From Ceratodon purpureus (Eukaryota > Streptophyta > Bryopsida > Pseudoditrichales > Ditrichaceae): a stretch of DNA of 64,000 nt. Shown piece by piece: positions 11,684 to 23,680 of the stretch; the stretch's first letter is position 1; each line of letters opens with the position of its first letter. The stretch is from NCBI GenBank assembly GCA_014871385.1, contig CM026423.1:1277128-1341127 (forward strand), written 5' to 3'. A program made the translations under genes and the position numbers. The notes beneath the pieces were generated by a model, which was not told the DNA's origin, did no database searches, and worked only from the letters and a program-made list of their open reading frames with translations.

Positions 11684-12144
11684 GTGCGCGCGCTAGAGTG
11701 CTCGTGCGTGAATGCTCACCCGTTCGCACGCGCCTGAGAGCTTGCGCGAGACTTTCACAAAGAAATTGTTCATTTCATTTTGGTGATAGTTCATCCTTTG
11801 GTCATGTGCATGTAGGCATGCACATAGGAAAAAATAAAGCACCAAAATGAAATGAACAACTTTCTTGGTGGACGTTGGGTGCGTGCGTGTCGCTGAGCGT
11901 ACAAAAAACTAGCACAAAAATGAAATGAAACCGAACTCCCAAAACTCATGTAGATAAGTTCTTGTATGATTTGAATCCTGATTTTCGTACTATTAAAGTT
12001 ATTCATGTTAAATGTAGTTTTATATTTTGTTCATAATTAAATATGTAAATAACTTAAATTTCATGTTATTCTTGAATTTATTTACCATGTTTCATTCAAT
12101 TGGCACATATAATAAGTTTACTTAACAAATATAGGAAAAAAAAT

Positions 12145-12790
12145 ACATCATAGACTTGGAATGATAAAATAAATACATGATAGACTAAGAATGGAAGAAA
12201 AAGAAAACAAGAAGATAGAATGGAATAATAATGAACTTAAAAAAGGACTAGATGATAGAACGGAAGACAATCGGAAAAACTGAAAAAGAAAAAGATGGAA
12301 TGGGTGACTAATGGAAGAATAAATAAATAAATAAATAAATACATCATCCACTAGAAATGGAAGAAAAAGAAAATAAGAAGATAGAACGGAATAATAATGA
12401 ACTTAAAAAGAACAAGATGATAGAATAGAAGACAATTGGAAAATTTAATACATAAAAATAAAAGATGGCATGGGCGACTAATCGAAGAAAAAATAAATAA
12501 ATAAATACATGATAGACTAAGAATGGAAGAAAAGAAAAACAAGAAGATAGAATGGAATTATAATGAAGTTAAAGGAATGAGATGATAGAATAGAAGACAA
12601 TTGGAAATTTTAATATATAAAAATAAAAGATAGAATGTGAGACGAATGGAAGGCTAATAAAATAAATAAATACATCATCCACTGGAAATAGAAGAAAAGG
12701 AAAACAAGAAGATAGAATGGAAGAAGAATAGAAAAATCAACAAATAAAGGGATAGAATGGGAGAAATATAAAAAAAAGTCATGGGTAAAA
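12145..12790. repeat. Purine-rich tandem repeat, about four copies of a 160-180 bp unit
   Basis: Each unit contains GGAAGAAAAAGAAAACAAG followed by AAGATAGAATGGAA and GAAGACAATTGGAAA and ends with ATAAATAAATACATCATCC or a variant. Copies begin near 12170, 12350, 12510 and 12675. The strand is almost free of C. Open frames on the minus strand here are low-complexity artefacts. Confidence 0.75.
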
Positions 12791-13074
12791 AGCCATCAAG
12801 TGTGATGAACGACATAGTCAACAATGAATTGACGTTTCAATAGATTATGATTTAATCAACACGAAGATAGTGGAAATGTACACAAAATGCTCTAGTTTCA
12901 ACAAAATTAAACTAACTCCAAAATCTTCTACTAACCTAATTATCTATGCCTTTTGCTACTATTTTTATTTAATGTCATATTACAAAAATGTTCTCATCAC
13001 TCATTGATCTCCATCACATTGCGTACAGAGCAATTGAGCTCCTTGGACTAGCAACAATTATTTGTGCATAAAAT

Positions 13075-13268
13075 TGCAATGAACACCTTCTTGATCGAAG
13101 TCCGATGCAAGCTATCGGGCGAGTGCGGACGGGCGCGACTACTTGGGCGCGAGCATATCGGCGAGTGCAAAGGAGGAAGTAGTACCAAAATGAAATGAAC
13201 AACAACTTGGTGGAAGTCCGGTGCACGCCATCGGGCGAGTGCGGACGGGCGCGAGCATATAGGCGAAT

Positions 13269-13309
<41 letters not shown>

Positions 13310-13770
13310 TTGGCTGGTTTCTGTGTGCGTTTTTGCTGATATGCTCGCGCCCGTCTTCGCGCGCTCGATTGCTCGCGCCCATGTGCGCGCGCCCGAGTGC
13401 TCGCACTCAATGGAGGAAGTAGCACCAAAAGGAAATGAACAACAACTTGGTGGAAGTCCGACGCACGCCATCGGGCGAGTGCAGACGGGCGAGTGCGGAT
13501 GGGCGGGAGCATACGGGCAAGTGCGAAAAAATTTTATTTTTTTATTTTTTATTTTTATATTTTAAAAAACTTTGGCCGGTTTCTGTGTGCGCGTTTGTTG
13601 GTATGCTCGCGCTCGTCTGCGCGCGCCCAAGTGCGGATGGGCGCGAGCATACGGGCGAGTGCAAAAAATAAAAATAAAAATAAATATAAAATAAAAAATA
13701 AAAAATTTCGCACTCGCCCGTTTGCTCGCGCCCGAATGGACGCGCACGAGCGCGAGCGCGCCCGAAAGTC
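13075..13770. repeat. Array of GC-rich hairpin cassettes around A/T-rich loops
   Basis: A unit containing AACAACTTGGTGGAAGTCCG, then GCCATCGGGCGAGTGC and GCGCGAGCATA, is followed by an A/T tract (13271-13307, about 13520-13570 and 13663-13707) and then by the inverted GC arm (GGTTTCTGTGTGCG...TATGCTCGCGCCCG). At least three cassettes lie in tandem. A related arm near 11860 carries ACCAAAATGAAATGAACAAC. No gene is present. Confidence 0.75.
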
Positions 13771-15458
13771 AGCGCCAGGTTAATTCCTTTTACCCTTACC
13801 ATGAGTCAACCGGTCAACGCCCTTATCGGACGGACATGGGGGTGTGTCTTGTCACCATGACGGACTAACGGACTAACGGACGGTCTGTCTGTTATGACAA
13901 CCATGCATGTCTCGGAAGATGTCGACAGAGACATTTGTCGAGACATGGTGACGGTCATGCATCCAACGTTTGTTCATTAGTGGCAACATTCATCCATGAA
14001 GGCCTTAGATTAGGGCTTTGAGCATTGGTAGGGTTAGGGTGAGCCACCACTTCCGCGGCTTCTTATCTTGTATTTGAGAGCTTGTTTTCAAGCTTTTTAG
14101 AAGCCTTCTCAATCTATATTGATTTTGTCTCTCTTCCTCCTTCACTTGTAATGGTTAGTTTTTAGGAGAAGGAAGGCTATGGGCCTCCTTCTCACTCCTC
14201 TTGATCTTCTTTTCCATCCTATTAGTACTTGTATTGAGCTTCATTAGTTAGATGGTGTTTTCTTCCTTCTCCATGGAGTGTCTCTGATTGTTTTCCTCAT
14301 CAGTTCCTCGTTTCTTGTCCAAGTAGAGTGAGTTTTGACAAATCTGTATATCTCTTGTAGGGATTTTCAATGGTAGTAAGCACGTCCAATTCCAAGTTAT
14401 AGTGGGTGAGATATTGCCTCCCAAAGTTGGGGTTGTCAAAGGAATGCGGCCGGAGGAAGGGTCTTAATTTTGTAGCAATTTGTCCTAGGCTATTGATCCT
14501 ATGCTTTTGATATTTTGAGGGTAGATGCACAACCAACTCAATTTTCCAAAAAGCTAAGACACGCCTCAATCCATGCTAAGATGAAGAAATGACAGCTTAA
14601 AAACTAAAAGGTACTTCAAGAAAATAGAGGGGGGTTCTTCTAACTTTATCCTTGTTCTCCATCTTCTTCTTGTCTCCTTGTTCCTTTCTTCATGTGATCT
14701 TGTTCCTTTAACTTCCTTGTGATCAAATGCCACCTTCATGTCTGCAAAAACACCTTTTGACACATCACGTCACCTGAATCCTATTTTAGGAGATGTCAGC
14801 ACAGTCACGCATATGCTAAGACAGACATAAGCCCTGACATCCATAATATCATCTTTAAGACAACTACAGACAATGACTTGTCATCTTGGATGTTAGCAAT
14901 GATGTCAACATTGACATGACTATGTCAATCATGGCAAATTTTGTGACATTGGGATGTCCACTAAACCAAATAACGGACATAGTTCATGTCCGCACAGACA
15001 TCAGCGTGGACATCACAATGTTACACTCTGACCTCTCACAAACCACGGTGATGTCCCGGGTAACGTCTACAGCAACGCACTTCTGATTCCAAAATCACCG
15101 AAAACTATGTTTCCGTGGCATGCGACGTCATTCCTTTGCAGGTGACATGTCAAAAGTTGGCGGGACCACGTGGTCAAACACGTCACCTCTGGCAACGATG
15201 ACATGCTTACCTATGTGGCACTACCCGTCATAAACTCCGGTGATGTGTGGTTGACATGGCCTCCATGTTGTTCACTTCTCTGCCCCTCAAAATCACCTCG
15301 AGACACGCGTACTATAGAGATGTCTCCATGTCTACATTTGTTTTTTGTTGCATCTTAGATGTTCTTATGTCTGCACGACATCCTTTCCCACATCCACTTG
15401 CTTTTTTAGACATGATTTGGGATGTCATAAAAAACACAGGTTACTTAATATAGTGTCT

Positions 15459-16380
15459 TACCTTATTGACGATTAGCGCTCCTGAATGCGTTTGATTGCG
15501 GAGAGCCCTCAGAATTGCACAGTTGCAAAGGATTCCGCGATTCACAGACGATAGTATCAACACAATTGAAGGGAGTACTGCGAAAAAGGATTGCAGAGCT
15601 TTGGAGGGGAAGACAACGTAGTATCATGCGGCCACAACATTAATGTATGCAAGATCAGACAGATACGAGGGGCTGAATGATATTAGGCGACATAAGAAAT
15701 CAACATTGAAGCTTGTGAGAGCATTTGACGCACATTCAGAGTGAAGAAATAAAATGAGACGTTGGGAGAAGAAGGGGGGGAAGAGACGAAGAAGGTGAAG
15801 AAGAACTAGGGTTGAATTTGGTTGCCCGCCCCTTTGCCACGCTAATCTCCTCCCTGGCCAATCTGTTGCCCAGCTAAACAATCCCGGAGTGTCACTTTAG
15901 TCCTGTCATCTTTCTCGCCTCCCATCTTCTCAGATTTCTGTGATGATGGACAACAAAGTGCTCTGTAGCCACGTTAGTGAAAACGCCCAGCTCTATACCA
16001 TTGCCGCCTCGTACCCGTCCCTTTTCAAATAACCTGATCAAAAATTACAAGTGTGAACGCGTCCAGGATATTCAGCCGTGTACAGTGTTAATCTCTACCT
16101 TTGCATAGATAACAAACTACCGATGCAAATGGGGCATCAGAAGCCCAAACAATTGAACTTGTGGTTTATAAACTTTGTAGAATTTTGCAAACCTTTTTTA
16201 ATATTTTTATTTAAAAAATAAAAATTGAATAGATGGCATTTTTTGTACAAATTAATTAGTCGGATTTGCCCCGAAAAAATCATTAATAAGTTCTTGTTAC
16301 AAAGAAGTTTCAATTCATGAATCTATTTTTTATTTATATGTGTATAATTTTTATAATAATTTTTCAAACCACACTCTTAG
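15459..16380. other. Intergenic DNA, nothing recognised
   Basis: Mixed-composition sequence turning AT-rich after about 16190. No protein-coding similarity is recognised on either strand. Confidence 0.5.
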
Positions 16381-17468
16381 AATGCAACCACATTCTGTGA
16401 ATGAAACCTATTCTAAGAATACAACCATCGCATCACAAACAAATCTCCATCCATAAAACACCACACAGACCACAACAAATTCAACTAAATTAGAATCAAA
16501 ACACACTCTACGAATGAAACCAGATTTTGAGCATGCAACCACATACAACACACCTCAAGCATGCTCCAAAAATCCCAAACAACATAACCCTAAATCCATG
16601 CCCTCCAAACTTCACCAATTCAATATATCACAATACCAGTCAATCCAACGTCCATTCCAAATTCCTTCTCTTTGAAATCGTGCAAATGTACAAAAATTTC
16701 CATACACTTCACCTACATATCAACAACAAAAATTACGGATCTTCTAAAACAGTACCTTCAAAGCCTCAAAAAACCTCACCACCAAATATAAGCCTACACA
16801 ACACTATCTGCCTCGCAAAAACAAATACTTGATCTACAAAGCATCTTCAATTGACAAAACTGATTCGATCCACACAAAGCCTGAAGAAGATACTCTAGCC
16901 TCCACCAAACATTTCAAAACACTTGAAATTCGTTAAAACCCTCCACTATGCAAATCCTCCGACCTCCACCGATACACTTCAACACACCTCCTCGGCTAGC
17001 AAATCTCTACCAGAGCTCACCAAAAATCCTCTACATCACGAACTCCGACCTTTACCGATACAATCCACCACACCTTCTCCTTGCTAAACACAACCTCACA
17101 AACCTCCAAACAACAACCACCACAACAAACACACCCTTTTCAAAATAATCAAATATACAAATCTTTACTCCCCTTGTAAAACCAAAAAGCACAATCCTAA
17201 AATTGGCCTTGGCTTATGGTGAAAAAAAAACATCACACATGCAATAATTCACAAAACAAGACAAGATATAAATTTGATTCAACAAACAAATACATCAATT
17301 TTTTACAAATTCTTTGTGTGCACAAATGCACAAGTCCAACACATAAATCTACAACCTAACCCCAATTCCAAAGGAATCAAATCAACTCCTCTAAAAGGAG
17401 ATATAGAGAGAGTCAATTGCTTCAGCTAGACAATGGATGCAACACAGCTTTGCCAATCAATGATTATT
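16381..17468. other. A+C-rich, G-poor block
   Basis: The plus strand is almost free of G for several hundred bases (for example 16440-17160), so open frames here are compositional. The reverse strand would be T+G-rich, as plant introns and UTRs often are. No protein is recognised. Confidence 0.6.
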
Positions 17469-18157
17469 GAACATAAAGAGGAAGAATCTCCCTTTCCAAC
17501 CCAATAATCCTTGACGGTTGCAGCTCTGTGCTTGAAATTGACTACTGTCTAACAACCAAACCGGATTACAGCAACGCCTGGTCGCACCAGCGGAGTGTAC
17601 AGCAAAGGCTTTGCAACCGGCCGTCAAAGCAACCAACAAAAATAATAAAAATAATAAATACAAAAAATAAAATAAAAAAAAGACACAAAGATAACCAACT
17701 GCCGGTGCCAAGTACCCTCCAGTCCATAGCAACCTTGCAGCTTGCACCGCCGAATCTCAACCACATGCACCCAACTTCAAGCTTCCTTTGGCCACAGCTG
17801 CAACCTCAAGCACACAAGTCCTCACACCCTACAGTCGCTTCTCCGCTTTGAAGGAACCAACTAGACCAAAATAAAACAAAAGAACACTAGACCACAGCCG
17901 CCACCGACTACAAATCCTTCTAGCCACCAAGTCTCTACTCCATCGAGTTTCCAACGGCCTGATCATCGGCAAAACTAAGGCTGCCTCCTCTTCCAAGTTT
18001 CAATTGCACTTGTCCTTCAGTTCAACAAAAATAAAAATAAAAAAAAATAAAAAAAATAAAAAATAAAAAATAAAACTAACACCACCGCTTGAGGTCAATG
18101 AAGCCAACTAGTTCCGCTCCCGAGCACTCCTTCTCACCACATCCAATATTGCCTTTG
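17469..18157. repeat. Long direct repeat, copy A (pairs with 22991-23680)
   Basis: Begins GAACATAAAG and ends ATTGCCTTTG. About 689 bases match 22991-23680 with only a handful of substitutions and one A-tract length change. The minus strand holds an open frame with a hydrophobic Phe/Leu-rich segment (FFLFYFLYLLFLLFL) in both copies. The repeats directly bracket the Crypton-like gene region. Confidence 0.95.
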
Positions 18158-18195
18158 ATTAACAATGTGAATGTCATATGTAGGCTATGTTTCAG

Positions 18196-21100
18196 GCGAT
18201 GTTATTGTTTCAAGCGATGTGGGAGTTCATGGAGCGGAGGATGAGTCTAGTATGCATTTGTCTAATTTACTCTATGTAATGGTGATTGTCTTGAGATGTT
18301 GATTGTTTTTGTTATTTATACTAGAATTTTTCTTTGTTGATTTGTATGACTTGAAGAGGCCGATGTACTCGCGGTAGCACAGTTTTGAAATCATTTTGAC
18401 TTGTGTTTTTTTATGTGTTTCGCAGGCGATTTGGAATATGAGGGTGCCAAGGTTGAACTTGGTCAATATTTACTTCATTTAATGTTTATTTGTCTTGAGA
18501 TGTTGATTGTTATTTTTAAAATTATTTAAGCTCATTGTGTAGAGCATGGTTGCTGATAAATTGTTTGTGTTATGTTTTGTGTTTGCAGATGTGATTCCTT
18601 GTTCTCCTGTTGGTTCTGTTGCAGCATACAACGTTCTAGATGGACTTGTTGAGATCCGAGCCAACGAGGAAGGATACGTCGACAGAGGTAATTCTCCTGT
18701 AGATTTTAGATTGTTGTTGTCGTTTTCTGATTGGTGTAGAGTATCTAACTTCTGGTTTTAATATTTTCAGACAACGGTGTCGTATATGTTTATAGTACGC
18801 GTGAAGCTGAAATTCGAAGAAGATTGTGTTTTAATTACATACATGATCCTAGGGTAGCTAGCTTTTATGGAGGTAAATATAATCTGTCTAATTTTAATTG
18901 TTTATCTATTCGTCTTTTATTTTTCATACTTCATTTCTAATATCTGTGTTTCTGCAGTTTCTGGTGCGGTGATTAGTAATAATGACAAGCCAGTTGCAGA
19001 AGAGAAGGCCGAGGATGAAGAGAACGGTGAATTTAAGGAAGATATTGATGACGATTGCCAATTCTAATTTGATCGAGATGATGATGACGAGGAAGACCCA
19101 AACAATTTCTTTATTCCGAAAAGCGGAAATTTCCCAGAGGATGATGGTGATGCAGCGGGAGACAAATATTCAAAATCTTCCTAAGGATCAGCGTAATTCT
19201 GGTTAGCTTTTTTACTCTCTGTGACATTTGTGTTAATTTTAGAATCTTGCATTGTAATTTTGATTTTCAATTTAAGTTTATAATCTTTATTTAACACAAT
19301 TCTAATATCTCTTTGAGTTAATTGTGATTTCTCTTAGGCTTGCCTGGTAGAACTAATGGGTTTTTTTTGTCGCAGATTCTACTTCAAAGGGTACTAGATT
19401 TTGACCTCTTGATGAAACAGAGTTGAAGAATGCTTCCATGGGGGGTGAAAGACGCAGCGGACATTCTGAGAAATGGGCCGAGAACGCCTTCGATGAGTAG
19501 AGGAGATTCCGCGGATATTCTACGGAGAAGACTATTGGTGAACTGTCAGAAGCGGAAGATATTCGTGGTTTTGTGCAGCTCCTCTATGATTTCATCTGCA
19601 AGTTACCAAACAGGACGGTAGCCTGTATGAACCTGGATCGTAAGTTTTCTTGAACTTTAATCTCTAGTTTATTCTTGGTTGTTCAAGTTTTGTTGATTTT
19701 CAATTTCTGCATATTTTTGTACTTTCACTTATTTACTGTTTATTGTTTTCAGATTGCGGATTTTAAGTTTGAGAGTTGCAATTTCAGCTTTGAATTCAAA
19801 GCAGTTTGAGAGTTGGAGTTTCGGTTTCAGTTTAGAGTTTACGGTTTTAGTATACAGTTTAGTCTTACTATTTTTTGTACTTTCAGGTTGCAGAATATGA
19901 TAAGGTCTATTGGGTGAATCATCCACTGTCAGCAAAAGTTGCGGCTGCAACGGACTTCGAGCGTCGAGATACCGTTTAACATAATGTTAGACCCTCGTTA
20001 TCGTCGAGTCAAGTTTGCAGGTATAGAAAGTGTGCGACGTTCCTTCAAGCGTGGTCTCGGACTGAAGACGAATACTTCTGACGTACTGACAAGGGAGGAG
20101 GAGATACTGATCTTGAAGTCTCCAGCATCGTCGGTATTGACCCCATCTGGACTAACTCTCAGGATGGTATATTTTTTCTGTCGTAATTTCTTTATTAGGG
20201 GCCAAGACGAATTATGTGCTACGCACGTGGGGTAGTTCGAGCTCCTTTCTGATGGTGGCGTGGAGTTTCTGAGGTATTCGATTTTTTATTTTTTAGGTTG
20301 AATCTGTATTTTGAATTTGTTATCCTAACTCTATTTTTTGTGATAGCCTAGCTCTAGCTTAACATGTTCGAATAACTTTAATGTTTTTTACAGTTTTAGC
20401 TTATAACACAGCGCAACGATCTTTAATGCCTGAATGATATACTTTTGTTTTTCAATTCAGTGCATTTTCTTATCTTAGAGGCACCTCATCATTTTTGCAG
20501 AAAGCCATATGTAACTGATTCATTAGCCTTACTCTATTTTTTGTTTTTCTTTTTTCAAATATAATCCCAGCTTGTCCAAGACTTATAAAATGGACATAGA
20601 CCATTGTAGCAAGCACAGTATCAGGCAAAGCCTCGATGTATCTGATTTTGATGTAGTTGATGCTTACAAGTGAATGAGCGCTAGATGGCCTAAATTTAGC
20701 AAACGAGACTTAGAGGATAGAAACCCGCATCCTTATCTTTCTGATGGCAAAAACGAATTTCAAGTATGAAGACAAGATTTGGTTCCAAAAGAGGGCCGTG
20801 GGGAAAAACACGCTTGGGAAATCCGTGAAGACTCTAATCGATTCTACTCCTGGTAAGTGTTTCTGAGCTTAGAATTCCATTTCATCTTTTAATATTCTCT
20901 TATATTTTTTACTTCAGGTTTTGTGATTTCTTTTCCTTGTTTGAAGTTTCTAATTTGTTTTTCTTACTGTTTCAGGGATCATTGTCGGTGACAGGAAGTT
21001 TTCTAACAAAACTCCACGCCGAATGGGAATTACACGCATGGCTGAGGCTCATATCTCCATCGACAAAGGCATGATGATGACAGGTCACAGGGATGCTAAA

Positions 21101-22148
21101 TCTTATAACCAATACAATGCTAACCCCATTAAACTGCAGATGGACATCTGTCAGAAGATAATATCTGGCAATGGTAATAACTATTCCGTAGTTTTGTCTC
21201 AGGAGCTGAAAAAGGTAAGTTTCTGATTTTATTTTCGCTGTTTTGCACATAGTCTAAGTTTTTCATATCTTTAGTTTTTTGGTTTTTTTTCTTACATATG
21301 TTGTTGTTTCTTGGTGTTTTTACAGAATCGTGGAACTTTTGCTATCACTATGAAGTCCGGAGTCAGTTTGAAAGCTGAAGAGAAACCAGAATCGGAGTCC
21401 AAAGCTGACGTCAAGGCGGGAAGAGTGGAAACAATATCAGCAGTTACGAATTCAGAGTCGGCTTCTCTAGCAGAGGTGATTTACTTGCATAATTTGTTTA
21501 TCTTTTTGCTATTTGTTTTTTGCATAGTTTCTTTTTATCTTTTATTTCAGGAAGGGTAGCACTATGAAGAATATCAGTAAGTTCACTTTGGAAACTTACT
21601 TGATACCAAGAATTCAGAGTTTGTGATATCTCTTTTTCCTTCAGTCTCTCTTAGCGTGTCTATGTGTATTTCTTTGACTCGATAGTTACACTCTTTCTTA
21701 CGCCAATTTCATCTAGAACAAATTGCCTGTTCGTTGCTTTCCCTTATGTCTCTGATTGGTATGACTTTCGGGTGTCGATTTTTTGCTATTCGTTATCTTC
21801 TTTGATAATGACTTTTCATTTTATTTTGTGCAGGTGTTGTCCAAGGCTATTCGGGGGAATATGTTTCGTAAATCTAGTACCTCTGAAGAGGTAAGTTTGC
21901 TTTCTTCATCGATTTGTTTCTTATCTTATATTTGATTTTCATCTGTATCATTTTCGTATTTATATATCTTCACCTCTGGTATTGGAAATAGTATTTTGAC
22001 AATTCTAATTTTGCTGCAGTGTTTTGTTACCAATGGGAATACAGCAAGTGGCTTTGTTTTTGGTTCAGCCTCTGGCTATAATTTTTTCAACTTTAACGGC
22101 CCGATTGACCCCAACCTTCTGAGTAAACTAATGTCCAATGTTTCCAAG
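18196..22148 (+). pseudogene. Crypton-like (DUF3504/ZMYM-type) tyrosine recombinase gene, intron-rich and decayed
   Basis: I can follow at least 13 exons by GT..AG borders: about 18196-18249, 18426-18461, 18589-18687, 18771-18872, 18958-19201, 19376-19639, 19887-20273, 20571-20852, 20976-21214, 21326-21475, 21551-21576, 21834-21890 and 22020-22148. Early introns are all phase 1. The sixth exon carries a ZMYM/QRICH1-like N-terminal core (KWAENAFDE then RRFRGYS, GELSEAEDIRGFVQLLYDF, with KQDGSLYEPG in a neighbouring frame). The seventh carries IMLDPRYRRVKF, the LTREEE segment and the region of the first catalytic Arg (FFIRGQDEL). The eighth and ninth carry WFQKRAVGKNTLGKSVKTL, NKTPRRMG (HxxR box with Lys for His) and the box with the nucleophilic Tyr, GHRDAKSYNQY. 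Nonsense codons (TAA 19065, a Trp-position TAG in exon 6, others) and frame changes show decay. Such enzymes recombine DNA through a 3'-phosphotyrosine link. Confidence 0.75.
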
Positions 22149-22990
22149 GTGAAGTATTGTTGTACATTGAATTTGATTATCAACTTTGTGATTTTAGTTT
22201 GCTGATATCGAACTTGTTTGTTATAGTTTTTAACTTCTTTAATTGTCTTGTGCCAAGTTGAAGCTGTTCCTCCTATCAGTTCGCAGTAAATGATTTTAGA
22301 TTCACTTTTTAGTGTTTCAAATACAGATTTCTACAGTTTCAGATTTGTATAGGCTAGAAGTTTTGTTCTTTGCTTTAGCAAAATTTTCTTTTGGAAATGA
22401 CCAAATTGTAAATGACCCAAATGGTTTTCCAACCATCATGGAACTACTTTTTTGAAAATGCCATGGAGATGGTTAAGTTAAAGTATATGATTTGTATGTG
22501 ATAGATTGTGAATAAGTGTGGTGTTTCTTAGGGCTTTTTATTCATTCTTTTCTTACTGCAACAATTCTGTCGGTATTCAAATGAATTAAAATGTATATGC
22601 TTTTTGTAATATTTTTTGCTGTAATTAAAGATTGAATGAACTCTCAATGGACTCGGTATTTAACTCTTTCCCTAAAAATAGTAAAGCCTACTGTTGATAA
22701 GCCTAATTGTTGAAAAGCCTATTTCCTCAAAAAGTCCAACGCAGTAATAATAATTTTTTCATAAGAACAGTGAAATGTTTACTTTTTCAAAGTTTATTTC
22801 TCAGTTTTTTATATAAAAAAAAAAAAAAAACCAAAGGAAAAATTTCGCGCCAGCCCAGGTAATCTGCCTCCGAAGGTTATTTGGCGTGGCGGGTTTGTTA
22901 GCCAACAAACCCAGGAGGCAAACCGTCGCGGGGGATATCACAACGGAAGGTGCCTTCGCGTCAATAGAAAAAAATTCAAAAGTGTGTTAC
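22149..22990. other. T-rich tail of the Crypton block with a strong hairpin
   Basis: No exon is recognised. A perfect 9-bp stem with a 4-base loop (GGGTTTGTT AGCC AACAAACCC) lies at 22891-22912, followed by CAAACCGTCGCGGGGG and then direct repeat copy B. GGCGCGAAATTTTTCC-type sequence stands near 22850 on the minus strand. Confidence 0.6.
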
Positions 22991-23680
22991 GAACATAAAG
23001 AAGGAGAATCTCCCTTCCCAACCCAATAATCCTTGACGGTTGCAGCTCTGTGCTTGAAATTGACTACTGTCTAACAACCAAACCGGATTACAGCAACGCC
23101 TGGTCGCACCAGCGGAGTGTACAGCAAAGGCTTTGCAACCGGCCGTCAAAGCAACCAACAAAAATACTAAAAATAATAAATACAAAAAATAAAATAAAAA
23201 AAAGACACAAAGATAACCAACTGCCGGTGCCAAGTACCCTCCAGTCCATAGCAACCTTGCAGCTTGCACCGCCGAATCTCAACCACATGCACCCAACTTC
23301 AAGCTTCCTTTGGCCACAGCTGCAACCTCAAGCACACAAGTCCTCACACCCTACAGTCGCTTCTCCGCTTTGAAGGAACCAACTAGACCAAAATAAAACA
23401 AAAGAACACTAGACCACAGCCGCCACCGACTACAAATCCTTCTAGCCACCAAGTCTCTACTCCATCGAGTTTCCAACGGCCTGATCATCGGCAAAACTAA
23501 GGCTGCCTCCTCTTCCAAGTTTCAATTGCACTTGTCCTTCAGTTCAACAAAAATAAAAATAAAAAAAAATAAAAAAAAATAAAAAATAAAAAATAAAACT
23601 AACACCACCGCTTGAGGTCAATGAAGCCAACTAGTTCCGCTCCCGAGCTCTCCTTCTCACCACATCCAATACTGCCTTTG
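22991..23680. repeat. Long direct repeat, copy B (pairs with 17469-18157)
   Basis: Nearly identical to copy A. To its right the A+C-rich sequence continues without a break, whereas copy A ends abruptly at the Crypton block, so copy B may be the more complete one. Confidence 0.95.

Noticed and set aside
17469-23680. LTR retrotransposon made of the 690-bp direct repeats
   Set aside because: The interior shows no reverse transcriptase, integrase or gag, the repeat ends are not TG..CA and no target duplication flanks the pair.
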